64,000 nt of DNA from contig JANJXV010000014.1 in assembly GCA_024803745.1 (NCBI GenBank), positions 5,061,001-5,125,000 of the forward strand. Direction: 5' to 3'. The position numbers and the translations under genes were made by a program. Each line of letters opens with the position of its first letter. Within the stretch, counting starts at the first letter, position 1. Source of the stretch: Megascapheus bottae (taxonomy: Eukaryota > Chordata > Mammalia > Rodentia > Geomyidae). Below, piece by piece: positions 1 to 52,180 of this stretch. The notes beneath the pieces are model-generated. The model was not told where the DNA came from and did no database searches. It saw only the letters and a list, made by a program, of their open reading frames with translations.

Positions 1-130
1 TCAACCAACAAAAAAGTTTTCTTTCAAAAGCTAATTCAAATGTTAACTTTCCTATTTGTGTTTAGGACATGACTATGTAAATAATATGAAAAACTATGGC
101 AGGTGACTTAAAAAAAAAAAAAAAGAACTA
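1..130. other. RBM48 last intron, unique AT-rich sequence
   Basis: AT-rich and non-coding, with an A run at 110-124. No exon of RBM48 is visible here. Confidence 0.5.
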
Positions 131-278
131 AAGCCAGGCATGGTAGCTCATGCCTATAATCCTAGCTACTCAGGAAGCTGAGATCTGAGGATCACAGTTC
201 AAAGCCAGCCCAGGCACTAAAGACCCTGAAGACCCTGAGACTATTATCACCAATTAACCACAAGAAAACCGAAGTGGT
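131..278 (+). mobile_element. Type B (B1-headed) SINE, left part, split by a later insertion
   Basis: Head ccaggcatggtagctcatgc, then the GAGATCTGAGGATCACAG block and 'caattaaccacaagaaaacc'. It breaks at 278 and resumes at 974 after the composite element. Confidence 0.85.
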
Positions 279-303
279 GGGCCCGGGAGTTTGGCCTAGC
301 GGT

Positions 304-371
304 TAAAGTGCTTGACTAGCATGCACAAAGACCCGGGTAAAGTGCTTGACTAGCATGCACAAAGACCCGGG
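304..371 (+). repeat. Tandem 34-bp duplication inside the tRNA-like head
   Basis: Two identical 34-bp copies (304-337, 338-371) running from the A-box side to just before the B box; other type A copies in the window have only one. Confidence 0.95.
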
Positions 372-524
372 TTCGATTCCTCGGTATCCCACATACACAA
401 CCAAGCCAGAAGTGGCAGAGACGAGACACAACCAAACCGGAAAAGTGGCAGAGACAAGACTGCGAAGGCGACAGAGAGCGAAAGAAGCGACCTGAGCTGA
501 AGTGAACAGAGCCCAACCGAGTGG

Positions 525-950
525 TGGCCGGAGCGAGCGGGGCCAAGAGCAAGCTGGAGCGAGCCGGGCGGAAGCAAGCTGGAGCGAGCCGGGCGGAAGC
601 AAGCTGGGCCAGAGCGAGCGGGCCGGAGCGAGCGGGGCCTGAGCTAGAAAGAGGGCCTAGCCGGGCCGGAGCGAGCGGGGCCGGAGCGAGCGGGGCCGGA
701 GCAAGCGGGGCCGGAGCGAGCGGGGCGGGAGCGAGCGGGGCCGGAGCTAGAAAGGGGGCCTAGCCGGGCCGGAGCGAGCGGGGCCGGAGCGAGCGGGGCC
801 GGAGCAAGCAGGGCCTGAGCTAGAAAGGGGGCCTAGCCGGGCCGGAGCGAGCAGGGCCGGAGCGAGCGGGGCCGGAGTGAGCGGGGCCGGAGCGAGCGGG
901 GCCTGAGCTAGAAAAAGGGGGGCCTAGCCGGGCCGGAGCGAGCGGGGCCA
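525..950 (+). repeat. GC-rich VNTR, 15-bp unit with interspersed spacer units
   Basis: The unit reads ccggagcgagcgggg. Four spacer units beginning gagctagaaa (641, 744, 817, 905) interrupt it at distances of 103, 73 and 88 bp, which differ by whole 15-bp units. Confidence 0.92.
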
Positions 951-973
951 GAAAGAGAAAGGGGCCAAAAAAA

Positions 974-1133
974 AAGAAAACCGAAGTGGTGAAGTGAGTG
1001 GCAAGTGAGTGGCGGCAGCAGAAGTGGCACTGTGGCTCAAGGGACAGAATGGTAGCCTTCAGCTGAATAGCTCAGGGACAACGCCCAGCCCCAGAGTTCA
1101 AGCCCTGTGACCTGACAAAACAAACAAACAAAA
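974..1133 (+). mobile_element. Type B SINE, right part
   Basis: Resumes at the second TSD copy, has about 30 extra bases (gaagtgagtggcaagtgag), then the 3' module (cactgtggctcaaggg ... agttcaagccctg) and a CAAA-rich tail. Confidence 0.85.
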
Positions 1134-1420
1134 CGTAAATAGTACAATCTAGCAACAATATAGCACTAGAAATGTATAGGTACTTGCCTAAAAGGCAGAA
1201 AGCCTTGAATTTGATTCCCAGTAATGCTAAATAAATAATCTCACTTTTGTCTACTGGCTATATCATAGAAGCAAAATAAACATTTTAACTTTATAATAAC
1301 TCTGAAGATACATAATTTATACTAGTTTTCTTTCTCTGTTTGGAGCTTTGAGAAAAAAAAAGGAGGAGTCCTAGAATCTTCTATCAGATTGATTTAATTG
1401 ACTGAAAACACTACTTTAGT
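1134..1420. other. RBM48 last intron, unique sequence
   Basis: AT-rich with no coding or repeat signal I can name, apart from a short 3'-module-like patch near 1165-1225. Confidence 0.5.
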
Positions 1421-1632
1421 TTTTTTTCTTTCTTTCTTTTTTTTTTTTTTGTCAGTCCTGGGAACTGAACTCAGGGACTGAGCACTGTCCTTGGACTTTC
1501 AAGGCTAGTGCTCTACCACTTGAGCCACAGCAACCCTTCCAGCTTTTCTATACATGTGGTACTGAGGAATCAAACCCAGATCTCTGTGCATGCTAAGCAA
1601 GCACTCTACCACTGTGCTAAACTCCTGGTCCT
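1421..1632 (-). mobile_element. Type A (ID-headed) SINE
   Basis: Left T-tract, reversed 3' module, then gcatgctaagcaagcactctaccac and a diverged head. Confidence 0.85.
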
Positions 1633-2039
1633 TGCTTTAGTATTTTGTTATCTAAAGTGATATAAAACACATCTAATTCATCAATGAAAGCAATGATTCT
1701 CACAACAAATGAAATTCACTTAAAAAAACTTCAAGGAAATATATTTTAAAAATTAAAAAAAAGAGGAATGGGTGTGTGAGTCAGGTAGCAGAATACCTAT
1801 ACTTAGCAAACACTAGGTGCTGAGTTCAAACCGAAACACTGTAAAAGGGAAAAAAAAACCTGAAACTGGAAAAAAATGACTATAATTTTATAGTTATCAC
1901 AAATAACTTTCCTTCTACAAATAAATTGTGTTCTTTGCCAATACTAAGAGTTGAACTCAGAGACAAGAGGGCTTTCCCATAGCCATTTCACTCAAGCCTG
2001 GCATTCTACAACTTGAGCCATGCCTCCATATAACCTTAC

Positions 2040-2551
2040 CTCTTTAAGTTTATTCCGAATTAAGTTTGCCGTTGTATTCAAGGAGTCATCCTGCAAATCC
2101 ACTTTAGGTATGTCTGGTAATTTAGGTCCAATCATAACCTCATTACTGCTTGTGCTTGTTTCAAGAGAAGTTCCAAGCTTACGGTCATCTTCTCTTCTTC
2201 TTTTCCGTTCCTGTAGTTGTGTTGTTCTGGGCATAAATCTGTCAATTGCCTCTGATGAAACAAGGGCTTTCTGTGCAGAATCAGTGTGGTTATTGTGCTT
2301 CACAGTTTCATTAAGGTTATTCCCATCCTTGTAGGAGTTTGACTGTCTGTCCATGTACTCCCCAGATGAACAGGTAGATTTTGAGGCAAAATAACATAAA
2401 GGCAATTCACAAGAATAAGGAAGACAAGCACTTGAGTTCCCAGAAGTCTTCAAAGAAGCTGCACAAAATCCAGATCTATCTGAGTGGAAGTCTGGTCTAA
2501 AATCTCTGTGTTTATGTTCTGGAACCAGTTTCTTCTTTGACTTGTAATAGT
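2040..2551 (-). CDS. RBM48: RBM48 coding exon 4
   Basis: Residues 151-320, starting YYKSKKKLVPEHK after the split Asp and ending NLIRNKLKE before donor GTAAGG (2039-2034). It holds the conserved blocks LPYSCELPLCYF and FMPRTTQLQERKRRREDDRK. It is about 16 residues shorter than remembered human between the HN-rich patch and the AQKA...SSEA motif. Confidence 0.94.
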
Positions 2552-5500
2552 CTTTGTATTTAAAAGTTGAGAGAAAAGGAAACAAGTAGGGTTTTCATCA
2601 TTCAGAATCATGAAATTTGCAAAAATAAATTTAAAAGGTTAACACATTTTAGTCCAAAATTTCAATTTTTTAAAATTATCTTTTTTAAAAAATATCTTTG
2701 ATTAGTTGTATAAAGGAGATGCCTGTTCTTTCCTTCCAAAAGTAAACCATAACACCAGAGTGAAAGGTACAAAGCGTGGCAAGCATGAAGTTGACTATGT
2801 GTTACTAATTGTTAGGAGGTACATTTTTTTAAGTCTACCTTTGTGTATTCTGAAATTACATAATTAAAGTTCTTTGATTTTTGTTTTCTAAAGTGAGACA
2901 ATGTGTAATGGAAATGCTAGAATTTTGCAAGTGAAAAGCAACTCAAATGAAATGTCCAAGAGCAATCAAATCATAGTTTAAAAAGACAATATCATGTTGT
3001 CATGATAAAGTAATATTCAACTTTAATTTGGAGGTTAGAGACAGGATAAGAGGTCTGAAGAGAAACGAAACAGAGAATGAAGATAACGCTAGGCTTCTAC
3101 CACAGGTGGGTTTTAATCCCTACTTTATGTTAGTAAAATACAAGACAAACAAGTCTTGTTGCTTGCTTTTAGGTCAAATGCTCATTCTTTGGGCATGGGA
3201 ATCACAGCCCTCATGATCAATTCTTGCCTATTTTTTAAATCTTATCTTTCACTGAAAATTCTGTACTTTGATTATTTCTGTACTAATTATAGATGATGCT
3301 TATGGCCCTCTTGCTATTTCAACATTGTCTGGGTTGTGAGGTTAATTACCTGGCTGGTTCACCTTCCTATCTCTTGCATCCCCAGAAGTAGAGACCCTTC
3401 TGGATAATACTTAGCAAAATTCCATCACTTTTTATATCGTATAGAAATTTTCTATCTCCCACTGTCCATCCTAGTTTAAAATACAATGCACGACCGGGAG
3501 TTTGGCCTAGTGGTAGAGTGCTTGCCTAGCATGCATGAAGCCTTGGGTTTGATTCCTCAGTACCACATACTCAGAAAAAGCCAAGAGTGGCACTGTGGTT
3601 CAAGTGGCAAAGCACTAGCCTTGAACAAAAGTATCCAAGGGCAGTGCCAGGCCCTGAGTAGTTCAAGTCCCACGACTGGCCAAAAACAAAAAACAATGTT
3701 GTACAAAACTTGTGATATTTACTTGCCTCAAATACCATTAGACCAATAACTCCAACATGGTACACCTAGCCGACTATACCTGACACATAGGAGGTATTAA
3801 TAGTAGGGTTTCCATACCTTTAGTTTTAGTAGTTCTTGCTATATAAGCCTGCCTTTCTTCTAATTTCTTTCTAGTTTCTTCAACTGTCTCAAATTCTGGA
3901 GCATAGCACACATGAAGCAATCCACCAAAGAAACTTTGTTCATCCATTTTCTTCTTGGCTATCCTAAACAGAAATATATGTTAGCATGGTTTATTAATGT
4001 AGAGTTACTTAAAATGAGAGCTTACCTACTACATAAGATATTGATACAGGGAGAAAAATCCAGGTTTACACATATAAACTAAGTAAATGTATAATACACA
4101 CATATCTTATGTAGGTAGGAATGCATATATTTTCCCTTAATTCATAATGTACGTGTACATATCAAACTCATATTGGATTGAGAATTAACATGTCTTGTTT
4201 GTATGGCATTGACTTACTGATCTCTTTCCCCTCCTCTTAAGTTTTTGAGTGAAGCCATTCACACATATACCATTTCTTTTCAATTAACTTAGAGCTCAGT
4301 CGGTTAGCCTCAAGTACAAACTGTACTCATGATATAGTTTTTCTTTGTGTTAAGTCAAATGGCAATTAGCTTATGCTGAATTTAGCTTTTTCAGTAGTCC
4401 TATACTAAGACTCACAAAAAAATTAAATGCTTATTAAATTTACACCTTGCCAGGCAGTGTCATGTTCTTCTTTAACATCTCACAACAGCTTTGAGACAAA
4501 ACAGAAGCAATTAAACATTACATAATTTGGCTAGTTTACATATACATTTAAGGAGTTAGGAGCCAAATTATATTTAAACAGTCTATTATATTAGACCTGT
4601 AGAGAATATCTTTTTTTTTTTCTTTCCAATTCTGGGCCTTGAACTCAGAGCCTGAACACTGTCCTTGGGCATTCTCAAGGCTTGAGCTTCCACTTTTTTC
4701 TACGTATACGGTACCGAGGAATTGAACCTGGGTCTTCATGCATGCTAGGCAAGTATTCTACTAGTAGGTCAAACTCCCAGCCCTGAGAATATGCTTTCTT
4801 AAGAGCTGGCAAAATAAGGTTGGGGAAATGAGATTACATATTAAGAAAATCATATTTCATATTAAGAACTACATATAACACCATGAAATCCTTCTTTTGG
4901 GGGGGTGGTTCTGAGGCTTGAACTCAGGGCCTGAGTTCTACAGTCCCTGAGCTTTTCTGCTCAAGATTAGGCTCTATTACTTCGAACTACAGCTCAACTT
5001 CCAGTTTTCTGGTGGTTAGTTAGAGATAAGAATCTTACAAACTTTCCTGCTTGGGCTGGTTTAGAATCATGATCGTCAAGATTATAGGCATGAGCCACCA
5101 ATGCCTGGCTCCTGTGAAATCTTCTAAGGTATATATCCTGCGGGTGCTACTGGCACCACAGAAAAAAGACAATAAATAAAAGGAAATAAAATTTTAAAAT
5201 ACCAAAGCCAGGGAAAGATGGGCTTTAGATCACATTAGTAATGAGAAATCAATTAACACAAAACCAAGTAAAGATATTGTATACTTCAACTTATTCCAGC
5301 ACTAGGTGTAAGAACATAGAAGTGTAATAAAGTTTGGGTTAATTTACATAAAAGCATGAAATAAAAACTGCAAACATTATTTTTCCCTGCACTCCAAACA
5401 GGAAGACTTTTTTTTTTTTTTTTTGTGGGTCATGTGGCTTGAACTCTGGGTTTGGGCACTGTCCCTGAGCTCTTCAGCTCAAGGCTAACACCCTAGCCCT

Positions 5501-7714
5501 TGAACCACAGTCCCACTTGCCGTTTTCTAGTGATTAATTGGAGGTAAGAGTCTCTTGTTCTTTAGTGCCTGGGCTGGTTTTGAACTGTGATCCTCAGCTC
5601 TCAGCCTCCTGAGTAGCTACGATTACAGGTGGGAGCCACCACGCCCGGCTACAAATTTAGAATATATATATATATATAACTTACTTATTTCTTTTTTTTT
5701 GCCAGTCCTGGGGCTTGAATTCAGGGCCTGGGTGCTGTACCTGAGCTTCTTTTTCTCAAGACTAGCATTCTTCCATGGCACGACTTCTGTTTTTTTCTTT
5801 TTATGTGGTACTAAAACCCAGGGCTTCATACATGCTAGGCAAGCACTCTACCACTGAGCTACATTCCCAGCCTTGAACACTAATACTATTCTAAGCCTTT
5901 ACAACTTCATACAACATCAAGACTTAGGTCTTTTTACAACTGGACTTTAAAAATATGGGCTTACCAAAATTGAAAAAACAAAAAAACTGTTCAAGGTCAT
6001 ATAATTAGTAAGCAATAAAATAGGAAAATTTACTTCAAATCTCATTTTTTATCTACCATACTACACAAGATGAAAATTTATGAAAGGTAGATATAGTGGT
6101 ACATACCTGTAATTCCAGCACTGCTTAGGCTAAGACAGAAGGACCAGCCTGGCCTACACAGTGAATTCAAAGCCATTACAATCTACAATTAAGCATGGGA
6201 AGGGAGTAATGGAAATAGTACTCAGGCTAAGGGTAGGCTTTGAAAAGACTGCAGGAAAAGCTGTTTTGTTTCTATGGCTTAATGGTCTCTACTACTAACT
6301 TCATATGGTATGAAAATGAAAGAAAAAGAAAATACAGGTGATGGGAAGATGAAAAGAATATAGAGCCATATTAAGTTCTGAGTAATTCTGACATGACCAA
6401 AGCAACTTGCAGCCAAAACAATGGCCAAACGATCAAAGGAAACAAGACGTTGAGTTACTGGCACATTACCTTGCTCCTTGCAAATTCATAAACTTAATAA
6501 GATAAACTTCTGTAAAGTCTTCTGCTGGGTATTCATCAAGAGCATAATATTCTTCAATGGCACCATATAAAGCAAATCGCTCAACTAATTCCTTCATTGC
6601 TCCTACGGCAGGAACTCCTTGTATTATTAAGTAACGAGATTCCAAATTGATTGTATATACCTAAAGAAAAAGGAGCTTGTTAAATGTATTTCACTTACAA
6701 GCCTAAAACCAGTTCTTACTTTCAAGAAACAGGGGATATGTAAATCAGGAGTACTCTTGTCAATTTTATCTAAAACAAACAAAAACAACGATTTTGTTTT
6801 TTTTTTTTTTACAGGATGTTCTCTGCATGAAGAATAATAACATTCCAGGAGAGTGTCGGTGGTTCAGGCCCTGTAATCATAGCTACACGGGAAGTTGAGA
6901 TCTGAGGATGGCGGTTTGAAGCCAGCCATGGCAGAAAAGTTCCTGTGAGCATCTTATCTCCAATTAACCACTCAAAAGTGGGAAATGTTGGGTGCATGGT
7001 ATCCTTAATATGTGGCTATTAGATCCAAACAGTACAAGAGCGAGGACTCAATATTTGCATACCCAATGTTATGGACATGGTACTGGAAATATAAACATAA
7101 CTACATAGACATAAAAACCTATGACTCTATTTTAAAAAAAAAAAGTGGGAAATGTCACTGTGGCTCAAAGTAGTAGCTCCCTAGCTTTGAGGAAAAAGAG
7201 CTCAAGGACAGCATCCAGGTCCTGCGTCCAAGCCCCACAATCGACCTAAATAAACAATAACATGCCAAGCGTGTGAGGGTTTCTAAATGAAACACATAAC
7301 ACACCATCCCGGCCATATATACAAAATTTCCCCACAAAACTTGGCCGGGCAGAAGCCGCTGGGAATAATCACTCAGTCCACAAATATGAAGTGGTTGTCA
7401 CGTGGCAAAGGTTAAAAACAAAGTCTTGTTCTCACGGAGTGACTTCCTAAAAGTTAACCAAAGGGGTCAGTGATAACCTGTGGTACTTGAACCTGGGTTT
7501 CTCGTGTCACCCACGAGAGGTGACAGCAGCCTGGCCGTGTCTTCATTTAGGAAAGCTCAAGTAAAGCTATCGGCGACCGCGAATGAAGCTGAAATCACTT
7601 TACCCTAACAGCGCGAGGTCGTCGGCCCTCCCGATATTTAGCCCTCGTGTCGCACACGGCCCTCTGGACGTGGTGGTCGAATAAACTCCCGAGCTTGCCA
7701 TCACTCGACGCCAT
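2040..7714 (-). CDS. RBM48: RBM48, RNA-binding protein 48 (coding exons 1-4; last exon outside the window)
   Basis: Minus-strand gene. Coding exons 7714-7604, 6660-6470, 3963-3818 and 2551-2040 join in frame to 320 codons (111+191+146+512 bp) with GT/AG borders throughout. The product starts MASSDGKLGSLFDHH. An RRM spans about residues 38-125 (VYTINLESRYL strand, ERFALYGAIEEY, FTEVYLIKFMN, then SFFGGLLHVCYAPE). A basic segment RKRRREDDRK-type lies near residue 265, and the reading ends at KLKE. The human protein, recalled as 367 residues, continues about 28 residues in one more exon, which must lie left of position 1. Known role: with ARMC7, a component needed for splicing of U12-type introns, nuclear. 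Compared with remembered human sequence, exon 4 lacks about 16 residues in its low-complexity middle. It starts 383 bp from PEX1, divergently. Confidence 0.95.
2552..3487. other. RBM48 intron 3, unique part
   Basis: Non-repetitive AT-rich sequence. The short plus-strand ORF at 3028-3216 matches nothing I recognise. Confidence 0.5.
3492..3700 (+). mobile_element. Type A SINE
   Basis: Complete copy: ccgggagtttggcctagtgg head, B-box region gggtttgattcc, 3' module with small indels, A-rich end. Confidence 0.9.
3818..3963 (-). CDS. RBM48: RBM48 coding exon 3 (end of RRM)
   Basis: Completes Arg101 and encodes IAKKKMDEQSFFGG, LLHVCYAPEFETVEETRKKL and a lysine/threonine tail. Acceptor gtttag just above 3963; donor GTATGG from 3817. 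Phase links to exon 4 as G|AC (Asp). Confidence 0.95.
4608..4785 (-). mobile_element. Type A SINE, diverged
   Basis: T-tract, shortened 3' module, reversed head ending ggtcaaactcccagccct. Confidence 0.85.
4894..5111 (-). mobile_element. Type B SINE, diverged
   Basis: Reversed 3' module at left, ggttagttagagataagaat in the middle, gcatgagccaccaatgcctggc at the head end. Confidence 0.85.
5409..5650 (-). mobile_element. Type B SINE
   Basis: 17-base T-tract, gggtcatgtggcttgaactc, and B1-like end gagccaccacgcccggct. Confidence 0.9.
5692..5874 (-). mobile_element. Type A SINE
   Basis: Follows a short (TA)n at 5661-5678. Reversed module, then catgctaggcaagcactctac. Confidence 0.85.
6084..6200 (+). 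mobile_element. B1-like monomer, old
   Basis: gtggtacatacctgtaattccagcac ... agcctggcctacacagtgaat is a B1 signature without the 3' module of type B. Confidence 0.7.
6470..6660 (-). CDS. RBM48: RBM48 coding exon 2 (first half of RRM)
   Basis: Residues 38-100 plus two bases of codon 101. Acceptor cttttag at 6667-6661, donor GTAATG from 6469. Encodes VYTINLESRY through LIKFMNLQGA, the RNP2-like strand and first helix of the RRM. Confidence 0.95.
6845..7250 (+). mobile_element. Type B SINE interrupted by a 152-bp insertion
   Basis: Left part to 6988 and right part from 7141 make one element when the insert is set aside. Confidence 0.75.
6989..7140 (+). mobile_element. Unidentified short retro-insertion with A-tail and TSD
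   Basis: Flanked by 15-bp direct repeats aaaagtgggaaatgt (6974-6988, 7141-7155) and ending in an A run. The 152-bp body does not match the SINEs or L1 ends here; it may be a truncated LINE end or a retrocopied RNA fragment. Confidence 0.6.
7604..7714 (-). CDS. RBM48: RBM48 coding exon 1
   Basis: Residues 1-37. The ATG at 7714-7712 follows an in-frame purine-rich leader. The exon ends AGG before donor GTAAAG (7603-7598). The start matches the mammalian N-terminus MASS...LGSLFDHHVQRAVCD. Confidence 0.95.
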
Positions 7715-49421
<41,707 letters not shown>

Positions 49422-49585
49422 GATACACTTCTGGTTTTCTGTGTTTGTGTGGCTTGTCCCAACGTTTTAACAGTGAAAGTGGTATAAATTTCTTTTTAAT
49501 TTCATAAATTTGCTTAATCTATAAAATCACAGGTCAACGCTGTGATGAAACAATGATCAAGATTACTTTGAAATTAAAACTATAC

Positions 49586-49591
49586 AATAAA
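49586..49591 (+). terminator. PEX1: Candidate PEX1 polyadenylation signal AATAAA (proximal)
   Basis: First canonical AATAAA after the stop codon, 165 bp downstream, in acaataaactgag. Confidence 0.6.
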
Positions 49592-49720
49592 CTGAGATAT
49601 TTATAACAGATTATGCATTATAGATTTCCAAAAATCTATATTGAGTTCTCCATGAACTAGTTCTGACCAAATGGTAGAACTCATTTCTCTTACAAAAAAA
49701 AAAAACATAATGCACAATTA

Positions 49721-49726
49721 AATAAA
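49721..49726 (+). terminator. PEX1: Candidate PEX1 polyadenylation signal AATAAA (distal)
   Basis: Second AATAAA, 300 bp past the stop, followed by a T-rich stretch. Confidence 0.45.
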
Positions 49727-49815
49727 ATTTTTTGGAACTCACAGTTGGATTATTCAATATCTTTCTAGCACTGGACATGTTTTATGTTTTGCAGAGGCTT
49801 GGAGTGTTTGGGGGA

Positions 49816-50068
49816 TTTTGTTTTTAATTTGCTGGTCTTGGGGCTTGAACTCTGGGCCTAGGTACTGTCCCGGTATTTTGTGCTCTAGGTTAGTGCTCTC
49901 CCACTTAAGCCACAGCTCCAGGTCCAGATTTTTGTAATTGATTGGAGATAAGAATCTCTCAGTCTTTCCTGCTTGAGCTGGCTTCAATCCTCAATTCTCA
50001 GACATTAGCCTCCTAAGCAGTTAGGAGCAGTTAGGAGTTACAGGTGGGAGCTATTGGTACCTGGCTTT
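49816..50068 (-). mobile_element. Type B SINE, old
   Basis: gctggtcttggggcttgaac; short internal duplication gcagttagga near 50018-50037. Confidence 0.8.
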
Positions 50069-50390
50069 TTTGTAGTTTTTTGACTATTTTAGAAAAAATA
50101 CACCGTTGTACTAACCTAATTGCTTGTTCTTATATCATAAAGCATGAGAATGACACTGAATTCTAATAAATTTAGTTATCCCTTAACTAGAAATGGTACC
50201 ACCTTGCCCCTTATCTATGGCAAGCTCCATGTCAGTGGACTTTGTGGTTTTTCTCTCCCCTGTACAATATAATTTTACCTGCTATCCTCTTTATCTGATC
50301 TACATTAAGTTGGCCACTACTTTCTGTGTAGAAATTGGGTAATAATGAAAAGGGAAACGATTAAAATACACAAATATGAGAGCAGTGTAG

Positions 50391-50564
50391 GGACTGGGAA
50401 TTTGGCCTAGTGGTAGAGTGTTTGCCTAGCATGCACGAAGATCCAGGTTCAATTCTTCAGTACCATACACATCAAAAAGGCCGATGGTAGAGCTGTAGCC
50501 TTGAGAAAGTCCAAAGACAGTGAGTGCTCAGGCCCTGGGGACTAGAAAAAAATTTTAAAAAATA
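50391..50564 (+). mobile_element. Type A SINE with TSD, internal deletion
   Basis: Flanked by atgagagcagtgtag (50376-50390, 50565-50579). Confidence 0.93.
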
Positions 50565-50870
50565 AACATGAGAGCAGTGTAGAGGGAGAGATAGTACCTG
50601 CCGCCTTCTGTGCCTAGTTATGAGGCTGTTCTCTGTGATGTTCTTCCTGTTCCTGACTTCAGCCAGTGCTTCAGGGAATTGGATATCTTTCCTAAGTAGA
50701 GTGGCCTGGAACCTTTCCCATTGGGACAAATAGAAAGCCTTCCTGTTTTGAAGAACTCTAGCTATACCTTTCCCCCAGACCTCATGGCTAGTTGCAGAAT
50801 TTCCAAATTAGTGATAAGCTGGTATTAGCTGATAATCAGCATAGTTTTTTTCATATCAGAAAGCTATCCT

Positions 50871-51106
50871 TTTTTGGGGGGAGTCATGTGGCTTGAACTC
50901 AGCCTGGGCACTGTCCCTGAGCTCTTCAGCCCATAGCTACCACCCTACCCTTGAACCAAGCCCCACTTCCCATTTTCTAGAGGTTAATTGGAGATAAGTT
51001 TCAGGTCCTTTTGTGCCTGGGCTGGGTTTGAACCTTGATCATCAGATCTCAACCTCCTGAGTAGCTAGGATTACAGGTGTGAGCCACCGTGCCCAGTGCC
51101 CAGCAT
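50871..51106 (-). mobile_element. Type B SINE
   Basis: gagtcatgtggcttgaactc to gagccaccgtgcccagtgcc. Confidence 0.9.
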
Positions 51107-51259
51107 GAAATCAGTCTTTTCTGACAAAATTGAGGAGATAAGTTACTTCAAAGTTTTTACATCATGAGAGTACAGGAGGCTGACTATAATGTACTTTGTG
51201 TTTTTAAAAGCTAGAGGAAAGGATTTTGAAAATTTAGGCCATAAAGAAAAGATGCATGA

Positions 51260-51498
51260 AGCCAGTGTGGTAGCTGGCTCATACCTGTAATCCTAGCTAC
51301 TTAGGAGGCTGAGGTCTGAGGACTGCTGTTCAAAGCCAGCCCAGGCACTTAAGTCCATGAGACTCTTATCTCCAATTAACCACTAGAAAACAGAGTGGCG
51401 CTGTGGCTCAAAGGGCAGGGCTGGAGCCTTGAGCTGAGGAGCTCAGGGACAACACCCAGGCCCAGAGTTCAAGCCCCATGACAGACAAAAAAAAAAGA
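51260..51498 (+). mobile_element. Type B SINE
   Basis: gaagccagtgtggtagctgg head, full module. Confidence 0.9.
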
Positions 51499-51504
51499 AA
51501 TGAT

Positions 51505-51706
51505 GGGGCCGGGAGTTTGGCCTAGTGGTTAAAGTGCTTGCCTAGCATGCATGAAGACCCGGGTTCGATTCCTCGGTACCACATATATAGAAAAAAGCCG
51601 GAAGTGGTGCTGAGGCTCAAGTGGTAGAGCTCTAGCCTTGAGAAAGTCCAAGGACAGTGCTCAGGCCCTGAGCTCAAGCCCAGGACTGGCAAAAAAAAAA
51701 AAAAAA
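51505..51706 (+). mobile_element. Type A SINE, young
   Basis: Near-consensus with perfect B box; A17 tail. Joined to the preceding type B copy. Confidence 0.94.
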
Positions 51707-51894
51707 AGAAATGGTAGAGGAGAAGATAGATGTACTTATCCTGATGTATACATTACATGATGAATGCAAGTATCAAACATCATTATCCCATTATGATGTA
51801 CATTTTTGTGGTACCAGGGATTGATTGAGTCTGCATCATGTATCGTTTAGGAGCTCTACCACTTGAACCATACCCTAATCCATTTTTTGTTTAT

Positions 51895-52002
51895 ATTTTG
51901 TTTTTGTGAGGGGGGCTTTGATGACTTTATCTAGGCTAGTCTCAAACTCAAGATCCCTCTGCTTCTGTCTCTTATGTAGCTTGGATTCTAGGTATGTATA
52001 CC
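51895..52002 (-). mobile_element. B1-like monomer
   Basis: ggctagtctcaaactcaagat ... cttatgtagcttggattc. Confidence 0.7.
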
Positions 52003-52069
52003 TAGCAATATGTACAATTCTTTACATTTCCATATACTATCAATTAGAAAATTTTAAATTGCGAACTCC

Positions 52070-52180
52070 CTGATATGGTGTTATATGCTTTTATAATCAG
52101 CATTTGGGAGGCTGAGGCTGGAGTATTGAGAGTTTGAAGCCAGCTTGGACTATGTAGTGAAATCTTATTTCAAAAAAAGA
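52070..52180 (+). mobile_element. B1-like monomer
   Basis: catttgggaggctgaggctg ... agccagcttggactatgtag, A-rich end. Confidence 0.75.

Larger units (their letters stand above)
279..973 (+). mobile_element. Composite retroelement: tRNA/ID-like head + 15-bp VNTR + A-tail
   Basis: Inserted into a type B SINE and flanked by a perfect 17-bp direct repeat (262-278 and 974-990). The head (279-about 395) carries an A-box-like tggcctagcgg (about 292-302) and a consensus B box ggttcgattcc (370-380). A non-SINE stretch with repeated 'agtggcagagac' (about 405-520) follows, then the G/C VNTR (about 525-950) and an A run (967-975, overlapping the repeat). The TSD, A-tail and the adjacent AAAA target fit L1-driven target-primed insertion. 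The layout recalls hominoid SVA but the parts are unrelated. Confidence 0.8.
49422..49745 (+). other. PEX1: PEX1 3'UTR region
   Basis: AT-rich non-repetitive sequence directly after the stop, ending near one of two polyadenylation hexamers. The exact cleavage site is not determinable here. Confidence 0.6.

Noticed and set aside
370..380. tRNA gene suggested by perfect B box
   Set aside because: No cloverleaf; it is the promoter of a tRNA-derived SINE and occurs in many copies.
521..763. 80-codon Gly/Ala/Ser repeat ORF
   Set aside because: A by-product of the 15-bp VNTR, whose unit is a multiple of three and free of stops.
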